From contig WHTZ01000064.1 in NCBI GenBank assembly GCA_009377495.1, forward strand, positions 1 through 37,030: 37,030 nt of DNA, written 5' to 3'. Below, in pieces: positions 23,308 to 32,385 of the stretch. The position numbers and the translations under genes were made by a program. The first letter of the stretch is position 1. The number at the start of each line of letters is the position of its first letter. This stretch comes from Luteitalea sp. (GTDB lineage: Bacteria; Acidobacteriota; Vicinamibacteria; Vicinamibacterales; Vicinamibacteraceae). The notes beneath the pieces are model-generated. The model was not told where the DNA came from. It made no database searches and was given only the letters and a program-made list of their open reading frames with translations.

Positions 23308-24892
23308 GCACCACCTCGATGATCCTCAGGAAGTCCTGGGCCGTGTCGGCTCGCTTCTCCTGCAGAACGTTCAGGCGCCGCTTCAAGTCTTTCTGCCGCG
23401 GATCCTTCGTGCGGGCGTAGAGCGTCGCCAGGTTCAGCGTTGCCGTGTAGTTCTCCGCATCGATCGCGAGCGCTCTCTCGAGCGACTGCTCTGCTTCCGC
23501 GTAGCGCCGCATCCGCAGGCGCACGAGCCCGAGCTCGGCCCAGGCATCTGCGTAATCCGGGTTTGCCCTGAGCGCCTCGTCCAGCTCCCGCCTGGCCCTG
23601 TCGAGATCGTTGGTCTGGCGCGCAATTCGCGCAAGCAGGTAATGCGCACCCGCGGCGGTCTCGGGCGCGTGCGTCGCCTGCATGAGATCCTGGCGCGCCT
23701 CCTCGAACAGATTGCTGTAGAAGCGCGCGGCTCCGAGCGCAAACTTGCCACGCGGATCATCCGGTACGAGCTGGACGTACTTCTTGAAATGCGGGATCGC
23801 CTCGGACGGGTCGTGACGATGGATCGAGACCGCGCCAAGGGCGTAGTTCGCTAAGGCGTTATCCGGCTCGAGCGCGACGGCCTTCGTGAGCGCGTCGTAT
23901 GCCTCCGCGCCCAGATTGAGCTTCACGCAGATGACGCCGAAGAGGAAGTGCGTGGTGGCGTTGTCGGGATCCAGCGCCCGCGCGTGCGCGAGGTACCCAA
24001 GGGCTCGCTGGCGCTTGCCCAACTTGTCGTTCATGCGCGCCAGGTCCAGCAGGATCGGCACCGAGGGCTCCCCGCGCGCGGCACGATCGAGCACCGCGTT
24101 TGCTTCGACGAACCGGCCGTGTGTCGCGTGGATCCGACCCAGTCGATGCAGCAGCTGAGGCGTCGCGAGACCACGACCATCGAGCGCCTCGAACAGCGCT
24201 TGCGCTGCCCGGTCGTCGGACGCGCGATCGAGCGCCGGTAGCACGCTCGTGACATCTTCTGCGGACAGATCCGGGTGTGCGGCCAGCCTGGAGACCACTT
24301 CGGCTGCGGCCGCCCGGTCCGAGAGTCCCGCCAGATCGGCCGCCAGCACCGCCAGCGCTTGCGGTCGCGCCCGCACATCGTCGGGCAGCCGGCCGACGAG
24401 CTCGCGTGATTCCGCGAACTGGCCTTCGAGGGCCAGTAGGAATGCCGCCTGATAGAGCCCCTCGACGTTGTGTGGATCGACGCGAAGAAGCTGCCGATAG
24501 GTCGTGAGCGCTTTTGCCCGCGCCTCGTCGTCTACGCCCGACCGCTCCTGATAGAGGCGGCCAAGGTTCTCGTACGGGCCTGCCGACTGCGGCGCAAGCC
24601 GAATGGCCGTCTTGAAGTGAACCTCGGCAGCCGCATAAGCGTCCTGCCGTGCGCTGACCACGCCCGCGAGGTTGTGAAGCGCGGCATCCGAGGGATACGA
24701 CGCGAGGGCGGTGTCGACCGCCGCCTTGGCGGCCGCGGGGTCGTCGCCGCCAACGAGATCCGCAATCCGCTGCAACGTCGCCGGGGGCGCCGCCGCCGTT
24801 CGGACGGCGGGGGGCGTCGCCTGCCAAACGTCAGCCCCCGGGGCCGCCGCTACGAGCAGCCACAGGAACAAGACGGGCCAGCGTTGCCTCAC
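23303..24892 (-). CDS. Exported tetratricopeptide-repeat protein (529 aa)
   Basis: A signal peptide (MRQRWPVLFLWLLVAAAPGA) precedes about ten TPR units. Clear ones include ALHNLAGVVSARQDAYAAAE, AGPYENLGRLYQERSGVDDE, ATTHFLFGVICVKLNLGAEA, ALANYALGAVSIHRHDPSEA, ADAWAELGLVRLRMRRYAEA and TATLNLATLYARTKDPRQKD. TPR solenoids are scaffolds for protein binding; here periplasmic, or lipid-free at the outer membrane. The GTG start overlaps the stop of the upstream TPR gene (GTGA), so both are translated together. The stop codon falls in a palindromic repeat. Its regular partners in this layout are the FG-GAP/ASPIC propeller and a TonB-dependent receptor. Confidence 0.9.
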   Translation of the reverse strand: MRQRWPVLFLWLLVAAAPGADVWQATPPAVRTAAAPPATLQRIADLVGGDDPAAAKAAVDTALASYPSDAALHNLAGVVSARQDAYAAAEVHFKTAIRLAPQSAGPYENLGRLYQERSGVDDEARAKALTTYRQLLRVDPHNVEGLYQAAFLLALEGQFAESRELVGRLPDDVRARPQALAVLAADLAGLSDRAAAAEVVSRLAAHPDLSAEDVTSVLPALDRASDDRAAQALFEALDGRGLATPQLLHRLGRIHATHGRFVEANAVLDRAARGEPSVPILLDLARMNDKLGKRQRALGYLAHARALDPDNATTHFLFGVICVKLNLGAEAYDALTKAVALEPDNALANYALGAVSIHRHDPSEAIPHFKKYVQLVPDDPRGKFALGAARFYSNLFEEARQDLMQATHAPETAAGAHYLLARIARQTNDLDRARRELDEALRANPDYADAWAELGLVRLRMRRYAEAEQSLERALAIDAENYTATLNLATLYARTKDPRQKDLKRRLNVLQEKRADTAQDFLRIIEVVP

Positions 24893-25851
24893 GGTCTCCC
24901 CTCCTGCCGGACCGCGTCGAGACGCTTGAACGTCGCGAGCGCCCGACTGGCCTCCTCCGAACGTCCCTGCGCGCGATAGATTCGCGCCAGCGCGTAGTGC
25001 GGCTCAGGATACGACGCATCGAGCGACATGGCACGCTTCAACGCGTCAACAGCAGCGTCCACGCGCTCCAACTCCTCCAACAGGCGGCCCAGCTCGTAGT
25101 GTGCCCGCGGAGAGGCCGGGTCGTATCGGACCGCCTCTCCCAGCAGCGCTTCGGCCTCGCGCAACTCGCCGCGACTGCGCAGCAACACGGCCAGATTGAG
25201 TGGCGGCCAAGGCGACTTCGTCGCCGCGCGGCGGTTTAGATCGATGGCCTTCCGGTAGTGCGCAATCGCCGTGTCCGGCCGATTCTGCGCCTCGTAGCAG
25301 AGGCCGAGGTTGTCGTGCGCACGGATGAAACCGGGATCCCGGGCGATGACGCTCTCCAGCCGCTCGATGGCCGACGCGTACACGCCGCCGTCGTAATCGA
25401 GTCGCGCGAGCCAGTACTGATACCTGGGGTCACCGGAGTCAGAGGCGACCAGGCGTTCGAGCTCGGCGCGCGCCCAATCGCGCCGCTCGATCGCCACGTA
25501 GGCCAGCACCAGTGCGTACCGTGTGCTCTCATCGAGGGGCTCGAGCGCTTCGGCTTTCTTGATGGCAATTGCGGCGTTGAGCGGCTTTTGGTCGATCAAG
25601 AACACGCTCGCGAGAAGCTTGAGGACTTCTGGAGCGTTCGGACGCCGGTCGATCTCCTCCACGAGCAGACGCTCGACACGCGCCCAGTCGCGCGCGTGGA
25701 TGGCACGGTTGACGTCGTCCTTGCGGGGGATGTCTGGCACGCGCAGCGTGGACCGGGCACCGAACGCTAGCAGAGCCGGTGATTGCGGCGCCGTCTCGAC
25801 GCGTGGCATTGCCAGGACGAGCAGCACCGCAAGCGCGATCCACGTGCGCAT
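24889..25851 (-). CDS. Exported tetratricopeptide-repeat protein (320 aa)
   Basis: A signal peptide (MRTWIALAVLLVLAMPRVET) precedes TPR units over most of the chain: EVLKLLASVFLIDQKPLNAA, STRYALVLAYVAIERRDWAR, IRAHDNLGLCYEAQNRPDTA, PRAHYELGRLLEELERVDAA and PEPHYALARIYRAQGRSEEA. It is shorter than the next gene's product and not an obvious duplicate. Such proteins usually hold two or more partners together. It is the second gene behind the TonB-dependent receptor, separated by 64 bp containing a 14-bp hairpin, and it overlaps the following TPR gene by four bases. Confidence 0.9.
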   Translation of the reverse strand: MRTWIALAVLLVLAMPRVETAPQSPALLAFGARSTLRVPDIPRKDDVNRAIHARDWARVERLLVEEIDRRPNAPEVLKLLASVFLIDQKPLNAAIAIKKAEALEPLDESTRYALVLAYVAIERRDWARAELERLVASDSGDPRYQYWLARLDYDGGVYASAIERLESVIARDPGFIRAHDNLGLCYEAQNRPDTAIAHYRKAIDLNRRAATKSPWPPLNLAVLLRSRGELREAEALLGEAVRYDPASPRAHYELGRLLEELERVDAAVDALKRAMSLDASYPEPHYALARIYRAQGRSEEASRALATFKRLDAVRQEGRP

Positions 25852-25862
25852 CTTCAGCAGGG

Positions 25863-25894
25863 CGTAGCGAGGGGTCTGAAGACCCCTCGCTACG
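25863..25894. repeat. Perfect 14-bp hairpin between receptor and TPR genes
   Basis: CGTAGCGAGGGGTC, loop TGAA, then GACCCCTCGCTACG. It lies in the 64-bp gap between the TonB-dependent receptor stop and the TPR start. There is no T-run, so it may be an RNA-stabilising or attenuating hairpin or a REP-like insert. The outer CGTAGCG ends are shared with the element at 23252. Confidence 0.75.
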
Positions 25895-25915
25895 TACGAA
25901 GTGAACGGTATTGCA

Positions 25916-28900
25916 TCAAAACTCGAAGCGCGCCGCCACCTGGATGTTCCGCGGGTCCGACACCGCCCCGTTCCACGTCCCGAAGTCCGCGCTCGCGAGG
26001 TCCGTGTTGAAGGCGGAGCTGCCGTACGCGCCCGAATCGGTAAACATGTGCCAGTTCCAGAGATTGAACACCTCGACGCGTATCTGTAGGTTCGTATTGC
26101 CTGGCAACCTCGTGTTCTTGATCAGCGAGAGGTCCTGGTTACGATAGGCAAAGCCGCGGATGGTTTCTTCGATCCGATTACCGCGCCCGTAATTGAAGTT
26201 GAACGTGTCCTCTGATTCGAAGGCATCCCGGTTGAAGAGCGGCCCTTCTGCCGGGTCGAAGCTTCCCAGATCCTGGGCAAAGACCGCAGAGGCGTCCAGG
26301 ATCGCCGGGATGCATGCGGCCTGGAACTGATCGGGAACGTTGCAGAATTCGCCGGAGCGGAAGAAGAACGGCAGCGCGGAGGAATAGCGGAAGATGGTGC
26401 TGACCTGCCACCCGCCGAGCAGTGCGTCGGCCAGGCGGCTCGCGTTCAGGTACCGCCTCCCCCGTCCGAACGGCAGCTCATAGACGAACGCAGCCGACAG
26501 AACGTGTGGCGTATCGTCCACGGCGATCGCTTCATTGCGCTCTCTTTCGAACGGCGAGATGACACCCTGCGCGTCGTTCGCCGTCGCCGCTTCTCCCCGC
26601 TGGACGTTGTCAGACCCGCTCGAGACGGTCTTGGAAAACGTGTAAGAGACGAGCCCGTAGGTGCCTCCCGAGAACCGTTTCTCGAGCTTCATCTGCAGCG
26701 AGTGGTACCTGGACTCGCCGTAGTTCTCGTTGAGGCCTTGCAGGCTGCTGCAGTACTGCGGATACGGCAGCAGCGCCTGGGCCACCGATGGCGCGCAGCC
26801 GACCATCTGCTCGGCCCACCCTTCGTAGGGCGCCTGCACGCCATGGAGGCTCGTCATGCCCGGCTCGAACTCGTCGTAGAGCGCCGAACCCATCGACAGC
26901 AGCGCCGGGTCGAGCGCGTTCAACGGCTCGATGCTCGAGGGGAGCCGCCGGCCGAGCGTGCCCACATAGGCGGCGCTCAGGGCGAGGTCGTAACCAAGGT
27001 CGCGGTCGACAGTGAGGTTCCACTGGTGCGAGTAGGGACGCTCGTTGGCATCGATCGGTCGATACAGGATGTCCTGGCCGTTGCGGTAGTCGGCCTCGAT
27101 GATTGGCGGCGCCTGGAAGTTCTGCGGGAACCCCTCGTCCAGGAAGAAGGCCGGCCGGATGCCACCCAGGGACGTGTTGAACGTGACGTTGTTCGAGAAG
27201 CCGTCCTGTGACATGCCGCCGCCCCACCCGGGATAGAAGGCCTGCGTGAAGAACACGCCCCATCCCGCGCGGACGTTCGTCTTCTCGTTGAGGGCGTACA
27301 CAGCGCCCAGCCGCGGTGCCAAGCCCCCGTACCACGGCTCCTCGGGGTAGGGCGCGCCATAGCTCGCCGCGCCGTACCCATCACCCGCGAACGCCAGGCG
27401 GCCTGGCCGGCCGCCGGCACTGGGATTGGCCCCATCCGGGTCGAAGAAGGAGAAGCGGTCATACTTCTCGCGAGAGGGCGAGAAATAGTCCCACCGCAAC
27501 CCGTAGTCGAGCGTCAGCTTGTTGCCAATCCGCCAGGTGTCGCCGGCATGGACGACCCACGCCGACTGCCGCGGATAGGTGGTGCTGACGTCGTAATAGG
27601 TCACGTCGCCGCTGTCCACCGCGCCCAGGAGGAGGCTGGCAATGGGGCTACCGCTGTTGACGCCGAGGATGCCCGTCGAGCCGCGACCAAACGAGAACGA
27701 ACCCGCCAGATTGCTGTTGGTGTGGATGTTTCCCATGATGCTGCGGTACTCCATCCCGATCTTCACGGTGTGGCTGCCCTTCATCCATGTGACGATGTCG
27801 TTGATGATGAACGTCGGGCGCGTCGTCACGTTGCCCACGTTGACGCCGGCGTTGCAGCCAAGCTGCTCGTAGCCGTCGGAGAATTCGATCTGCGGTGGTA
27901 CGTTGTAGCCCGCCACGCCTTCAATCTGTGGAAAGTCGCCGACGAAGCCCTGGTTCACGCAGCCGTAACCCTCGTTTCGGTTCAGGTACCCCATCGACAA
28001 GTGATTGAGCACGGTGGACGTGAACACACGGTCATAGTTGAACCGGTTGACCCACGAGTTCTGGGGATCGGAATACGTCTCGTTCGCGATGGATTGCGGC
28101 AGCAGCGACAGGAACTTGGCGGGTGCGCGCTGATGCCAGAAGCTCGCGAAGAAATGGTCGTTCGCGCCGACCTGGACGTCGACGCGCCCGAGGTAGTAGT
28201 TCGAATCGCCGAGAATCGTGTCCGGAATCGGCGCCGGCGGCTGGTAGTTGTTCAGCGCCTGGCCGTTGGTGGGAGTCGGCAGCGCGTCCAGCCACGGCTG
28301 GACAATGGGATTGATGCGATCGGGGCAAATCACGTTCGGTGTCTGCCCGTCGCAGCCCATGAACTGATCCTTGGTGAAGCCGCCCTGACCGTTGGGCCGC
28401 AACGTGGCAGGGTCGTAAATGGGAATCAGCCGGCCGCTGGAGTCGCGCCAATCTCTGAAGTCGCCGCTGCGCTGCGCCAGTGAGGGAATGGAGATGGTGG
28501 GAAGATTCGTTCCCCCTTTCTGCCGGTACCCCTCGGCGTCGAAGTAGAAGTAGGTCTGCCAGCGGTCCTCCCAGAGCCCGGGCACCTTTGCTGGTCCGCC
28601 GATGTTCGCGCCGAAGTTGTGGCGCTCGAGCGGCGCCTTGTGATCGGCGCCCCACTGCGTCGCATTCAGCGCATCGTTGCGGTGGTACTCGAATAGCCCG
28701 CCATGGAACTCGCTGCCGCCCGACTTGGTGACCGCCATGATCTGCCCAGAGGTCGAGCTGCCGTATTCGGGCGCGTAGTTGGAGGTGAGCACCTTCACCT
28801 CGCTCACCATGTCGGGCGACATCGGGAAGTCCTGAAAGATGGATACCATCCCACCCTGGCTCATGAAGCCTTGCTGCATGCTGACGCCGTCCAGCGTTGC

Positions 28901-29470
28901 CTCGTCGCCCGACTGCAGGCCGCCGTTGATCCTCGCGTCGAAGGCGTTCGCACGTCCTCCCGTCGACACGCCCGGCATCAAGGTGGCGAAGGTCGCCGAC
29001 GAGCGCGGACCGGAGGCGAAGAGCAGCGGAAGCTGCTGCAGGGTCTCCGGCGTGATGCCGTGCGCTTGCGTGCCGCTGTTGTAGCTCAGCACCGAGGGGG
29101 CCGCGGTCACCTCCACCCGCTCCTGTTGTCCGCTCGCCTGGAGCTCGATGTCCATGCGCTGCAGTGAGCTCAGCGTGACCCCGATGTCGGGCACCACGGC
29201 CTCCTGGAAGCCGGGCGTGGTGGCCTGCAGCTCGTAGGTCGCGGGCGTCAGGTTACGAAACGCGTACGCTCCGTCAGGGCCGGACACGGTTGCCCCGACG
29301 ACCTGGTCGGTGGCGACGTTCCGGAGCGTCAGCGCCACACCGGGCACGACGGCTCCGCTCGTGTCTGTGACGACACCGGTGATCGCGCCGTTGAAGCTCT
29401 GGCCCCCCACCGTGCCAGCGAGCGCCACGAACGCGACCAGCAACCCTAGAAGACGACCGCATGCCTGCAT
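25916..29470 (-). CDS. Oar-like TonB-dependent receptor with carboxypeptidase-regulatory domain
   Basis: A 1184-residue outer-membrane receptor, large as usual for the acidobacterial Oar-like group. A signal peptide (LLGLLVAFVALAGTVGG) comes first, then a CarboxypepD_reg-like domain at about 25-112 (GAITGVVTDTSGAVVPGVAL), then a plug at about 118-240 with INGGLQSGDEATLDGVSMQQ and VLTSNYAPEYGSSTSGQIMA, followed by a long barrel with many Tyr/Trp/Asn strands and the C-terminal RNIQVAARFEF with terminal Phe. Such receptors bind and import or export large ligands, in some cases peptides or polysaccharides. It is first gene of a five-gene unit; GGGGAGG lies 6 bp before the ATG and a strong promoter lies 125 bp upstream. 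Confidence 0.93.
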   Translation of the reverse strand: MQACGRLLGLLVAFVALAGTVGGQSFNGAITGVVTDTSGAVVPGVALTLRNVATDQVVGATVSGPDGAYAFRNLTPATYELQATTPGFQEAVVPDIGVTLSSLQRMDIELQASGQQERVEVTAAPSVLSYNSGTQAHGITPETLQQLPLLFASGPRSSATFATLMPGVSTGGRANAFDARINGGLQSGDEATLDGVSMQQGFMSQGGMVSIFQDFPMSPDMVSEVKVLTSNYAPEYGSSTSGQIMAVTKSGGSEFHGGLFEYHRNDALNATQWGADHKAPLERHNFGANIGGPAKVPGLWEDRWQTYFYFDAEGYRQKGGTNLPTISIPSLAQRSGDFRDWRDSSGRLIPIYDPATLRPNGQGGFTKDQFMGCDGQTPNVICPDRINPIVQPWLDALPTPTNGQALNNYQPPAPIPDTILGDSNYYLGRVDVQVGANDHFFASFWHQRAPAKFLSLLPQSIANETYSDPQNSWVNRFNYDRVFTSTVLNHLSMGYLNRNEGYGCVNQGFVGDFPQIEGVAGYNVPPQIEFSDGYEQLGCNAGVNVGNVTTRPTFIINDIVTWMKGSHTVKIGMEYRSIMGNIHTNSNLAGSFSFGRGSTGILGVNSGSPIASLLLGAVDSGDVTYYDVSTTYPRQSAWVVHAGDTWRIGNKLTLDYGLRWDYFSPSREKYDRFSFFDPDGANPSAGGRPGRLAFAGDGYGAASYGAPYPEEPWYGGLAPRLGAVYALNEKTNVRAGWGVFFTQAFYPGWGGGMSQDGFSNNVTFNTSLGGIRPAFFLDEGFPQNFQAPPIIEADYRNGQDILYRPIDANERPYSHQWNLTVDRDLGYDLALSAAYVGTLGRRLPSSIEPLNALDPALLSMGSALYDEFEPGMTSLHGVQAPYEGWAEQMVGCAPSVAQALLPYPQYCSSLQGLNENYGESRYHSLQMKLEKRFSGGTYGLVSYTFSKTVSSGSDNVQRGEAATANDAQGVISPFERERNEAIAVDDTPHVLSAAFVYELPFGRGRRYLNASRLADALLGGWQVSTIFRYSSALPFFFRSGEFCNVPDQFQAACIPAILDASAVFAQDLGSFDPAEGPLFNRDAFESEDTFNFNYGRGNRIEETIRGFAYRNQDLSLIKNTRLPGNTNLQIRVEVFNLWNWHMFTDSGAYGSSAFNTDLASADFGTWNGAVSDPRNIQVAARFEF

Positions 29471-29594
29471 CGGAACCTCCCCCGGGCGGTCTGCAATGCA
29501 CGCTCGATGAGAACCGGGCGCGCGCTCGCCGCCTCACCGGCGACGTCGTCCGGCGTGCGGATCACACCTCACCCGTTTGAAGAGTCGAGCATGG

Positions 29595-29623
29595 ATTTTA
29601 GTACTTCGCCAAGCGTCTGTCAA
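29595..29623 (-). promoter_or_regulatory. Near-consensus sigma-70 promoter of the receptor operon
   Basis: On the minus strand TTGACA (29623-29618), a 17-bp spacer and TAAAAT (29600-29595). This predicts transcription from about 29588 and a ~118-base leader before the receptor ATG at 29470. It matches the consensus at 11 of 12 hexamer positions, the best promoter in the window. Confidence 0.75.
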
Positions 29624-29673
29624 AGTGCGGAAAGACTGGACAAGCGCTGTCTTTGGTTGATGATCCTGCCGTT

Positions 29674-32271
29674 TCACTCGCTTCGGAGCGCTCCAATCGG
29701 ATCCGTGGCCGCGGCACGCCAAGCCGGCACGAAGGACGCGACGACTGCGATCGCCGCGACGAGCGCAGCGATTGGCATCACGGTGACGACGTCGGGCGGG
29801 CGAACGCTGACGGGCAAACCCTGAAGCAGTTGACCGCCGGCGAACGCGCCGAACACGCCAAGCCCCAGTCCGATCGTCATGAGCCTGACGCCCTGCCCGA
29901 GGACCAGCCCGATCACGCGTGGTCGGTCCGCGCCAAGCGCGACGCGTATCGCGAATTCACGCGTACGAGCGGTCGCCATATGCGAGATCATCGCGTACGT
30001 ACCCGTCGACGCCAGCACCAGCGCCAACACCGCGGCCGCCGCAAGCAGGTACAAGTACACCGTGAAGCTCGATAGCGAGTCGTCGACCACCGCATCCATC
30101 GTCTTGATTCTGAAGACGGCCAGATTCGGGTTGACGTCGTGAACGACGGCGCGCACGAGCTCGCGGATGGGATCCGATCGATCCGTCGTACCGACGACAA
30201 GTGTCAGACCGAGGTCTGAGAGATGCGACCAGTTCTGCGCAATCGCGGTATAGAGCTCCGGCATCGACGGACGGTCGAGATCCGCTTGCCGGACGTCGTC
30301 GGCAACTCCCACAATCGTGCCGCGCGTCGTGACCTTACCGAGAGGATCTTCCCCAGGAAACGACTTCCGCGCGAGCGTCTCGTTGATGATGAGCACGGGA
30401 GGCATGTCGCCGGTGTCTTGACTGGTGAAAGCGCGTCCCCGCACGGAAATGCCCAGCGCGCGAAAGTATCCGGGCGTCACGAAGCGCAGCTCAATCGGAA
30501 ACACCTCTCTTTTCGGCACTCGGCCGCGCACCTGAAAGGTACTCGAGTTGAAGGTCCACCCCCAATTCTGGAGGGGGAGCAACTGCGTGAATCCTGCGGC
30601 CCGTACGCCCGGCAGCTGCTCGACGCGATCCGCGATCTCGTAGAACGGGCGCACGTCGCTGTCCGAGGTTCCCAGATTGCCGAGATGAAATGTGACGACG
30701 TTTTTCGTGACCATGCCGGGATCCGTGTGTCTGAGGCGGACGAGCTCGCGAATCAGCATCGCAGCTCCTACGGCGAGGATGAAGGCCAGCGCCACCTCGG
30801 CGACGACCAGGCCGTCGCGAACGCGCCGCGATGACGCGCTCATCGTGCTGCGACCGCTTGACTCCTGGAGAGCAACCTGAGGTTCTCGGCGGCCGACCGT
30901 CAACGCGGAAACCAGACTGAGACCGAGGCCAATGACCGTGCAGGTCGCGAGCAGGAACGCGAACACGCGCCAGTCGAGTCCCACTTCATGCGATCGGGGG
31001 ATGTGCGCACCGGCGACCCGCATCGCATATGTCGTCCCCGACCACGCCAGCCCAAGGCCCGCGAGGCCGCCCGCTGACGACAGTAGGAGACTCTCGGTCA
31101 GGAACTGCCGCACCAGCCGAAGACGACCGGCGCCGAGCGCCCGGCGTACGGCAACCTCCCGGCCGCGAAGCGTCAGACGCACCAGCACTAGGTTCGCGAC
31201 GTTCGAGCAGGCCAGCGCCAACAGCAGGCCGACCGCGCCGAACAACAGGAAGAGCGACTGCCGAACCGCCGAAGACACGACGGCGTCCGACAACGGCACG
31301 ACCCGGATGCGGTGCGGGTTGTTCTCGGGATACTGGACCGCGAGCTGTCTGGCAATCCCGCCCAGCTCGCTCTCGGCGACGGCCCTTGGCAGGTTCCGCC
31401 GAAGGCGTCCGATGACGTCGCCGATCTGACGGCGTGGCGGCAACGGCGGGTCCAGCGGAATCCAGAGATCGATGCGCTCGTCGGCGGCGCGAGCGGGAAA
31501 CTGAAACGACGCCGGCATGACGCCGATGACGGTGAACGTTTGATCGTCGAGCGTCAGCGGGCTCCCGACGACTGACGGATCGCTCCCCAGGTGCGTGTTC
31601 CAGAAGCGCTCGGACACGACCGCAACCGCCGGCGGATCATTCGGGCCGAACGTGCGGCCGCGCAGCGGTGGCGCGCCCAGGATCGAAAAGAAATCGGGCT
31701 CCGCTCTGAGCGTCATCACGCGCTCGGGCACGCCCGCCAGCCGAACGTATCGTGCGGAGACCTCATAGCCGGCGATGGCCTCGAACGATTGGCTTTGGCG
31801 CCTGAACGTCTCGACGCCCAGGACCGGACCTCCCTCCGGGTTCAACGGGCTGACGCTGTCGATCTGAACCAGACGCTCGGGATCGGCGAACGGAAGCGGT
31901 CGTAGGACCAGGCCGCTGACGACGCTGAACACGGCGGTGTTCGCGCCGATCCCGAGCGCGAGCGTGCACACGGCCGTCAGCGTGAATCCGGGGCGTCTCG
32001 CGAGCGTACGAAGCGCAAAGCGGACGTCCTGGATCCCCTCCTCCAACCAACGCCACCGCCACGCATCCATCGCGTCCTCGCGCAGACGCAACGGATCGCC
32101 AAACCGCCGCCGCGCAGCGGTGGCCGCCTCGTCCGTCGACATTGAGCGGCGCTGCAGTTGCTCCTGGCGCAGCGCCATGTGCAGCCGCATCTCCTCGTCG
32201 AGATCCCGCGCGACACGCGACCACCGCCAGAGCGCACGCAGCCGCTGGGCAATTTCCTTGAGATGCGTCAT
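29674..32271 (-). CDS. ADOP-family ABC-type permease
   Basis: An 865-residue permease of the acidobacterial duplicated kind. The N-terminal prefix domain (residues to ~75, RDLDEEMRLHMALRQEQLQR, ATAARRRFGDPLRLREDAMD) is followed by a first membrane helix (FTLTAVCTLALGIGANTAVF), a MacB_PCD periplasmic domain, an FtsX block with LACSNVANLVLVRLTLRGRE and VAVRRALGAGR, a second periplasmic domain, and a second FtsX block (FAIRVALGADRPRVIGLVLG) ending VPAWRAAATDPIGALRSE. No ATPase is nearby, as is usual for the family. The ATG at 32271 was chosen over a TTG at 32283. A perfect 21-bp palindrome in the promoter region is a likely PadR operator, yet no PadR gene is adjacent. Confidence 0.92.
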   Translation of the reverse strand: MTHLKEIAQRLRALWRWSRVARDLDEEMRLHMALRQEQLQRRSMSTDEAATAARRRFGDPLRLREDAMDAWRWRWLEEGIQDVRFALRTLARRPGFTLTAVCTLALGIGANTAVFSVVSGLVLRPLPFADPERLVQIDSVSPLNPEGGPVLGVETFRRQSQSFEAIAGYEVSARYVRLAGVPERVMTLRAEPDFFSILGAPPLRGRTFGPNDPPAVAVVSERFWNTHLGSDPSVVGSPLTLDDQTFTVIGVMPASFQFPARAADERIDLWIPLDPPLPPRRQIGDVIGRLRRNLPRAVAESELGGIARQLAVQYPENNPHRIRVVPLSDAVVSSAVRQSLFLLFGAVGLLLALACSNVANLVLVRLTLRGREVAVRRALGAGRLRLVRQFLTESLLLSSAGGLAGLGLAWSGTTYAMRVAGAHIPRSHEVGLDWRVFAFLLATCTVIGLGLSLVSALTVGRREPQVALQESSGRSTMSASSRRVRDGLVVAEVALAFILAVGAAMLIRELVRLRHTDPGMVTKNVVTFHLGNLGTSDSDVRPFYEIADRVEQLPGVRAAGFTQLLPLQNWGWTFNSSTFQVRGRVPKREVFPIELRFVTPGYFRALGISVRGRAFTSQDTGDMPPVLIINETLARKSFPGEDPLGKVTTRGTIVGVADDVRQADLDRPSMPELYTAIAQNWSHLSDLGLTLVVGTTDRSDPIRELVRAVVHDVNPNLAVFRIKTMDAVVDDSLSSFTVYLYLLAAAAVLALVLASTGTYAMISHMATARTREFAIRVALGADRPRVIGLVLGQGVRLMTIGLGLGVFGAFAGGQLLQGLPVSVRPPDVVTVMPIAALVAAIAVVASFVPAWRAAATDPIGALRSE

Positions 32272-32315
32272 GATTGCCGCCAATTAACAGGTGCAGCGTG
32301 CCCAAAGGAAACTTA

Positions 32316-32336
32316 TGACATAGACAGACTATGTCA
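32316..32336. promoter_or_regulatory. Perfect palindromic operator (PadR-like) before ADOP gene
   Basis: TGACATAG-N5-CTATGTCA, eight perfectly complementary bases each side of ACAGA. On the minus strand it overlaps a TTGACA (32337-32332) that would be the -35 of the ADOP gene, though no strong -10 follows at 16-18 bp. The octamer TGACATAG is also found upstream of the PadR gene at 16.8 kb. Confidence 0.65.
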
Positions 32337-32385
32337 AGAAGGCGGCGTCACGTCAAGCGCGTCGTCGAACCGAAGCGGTAGGAGG

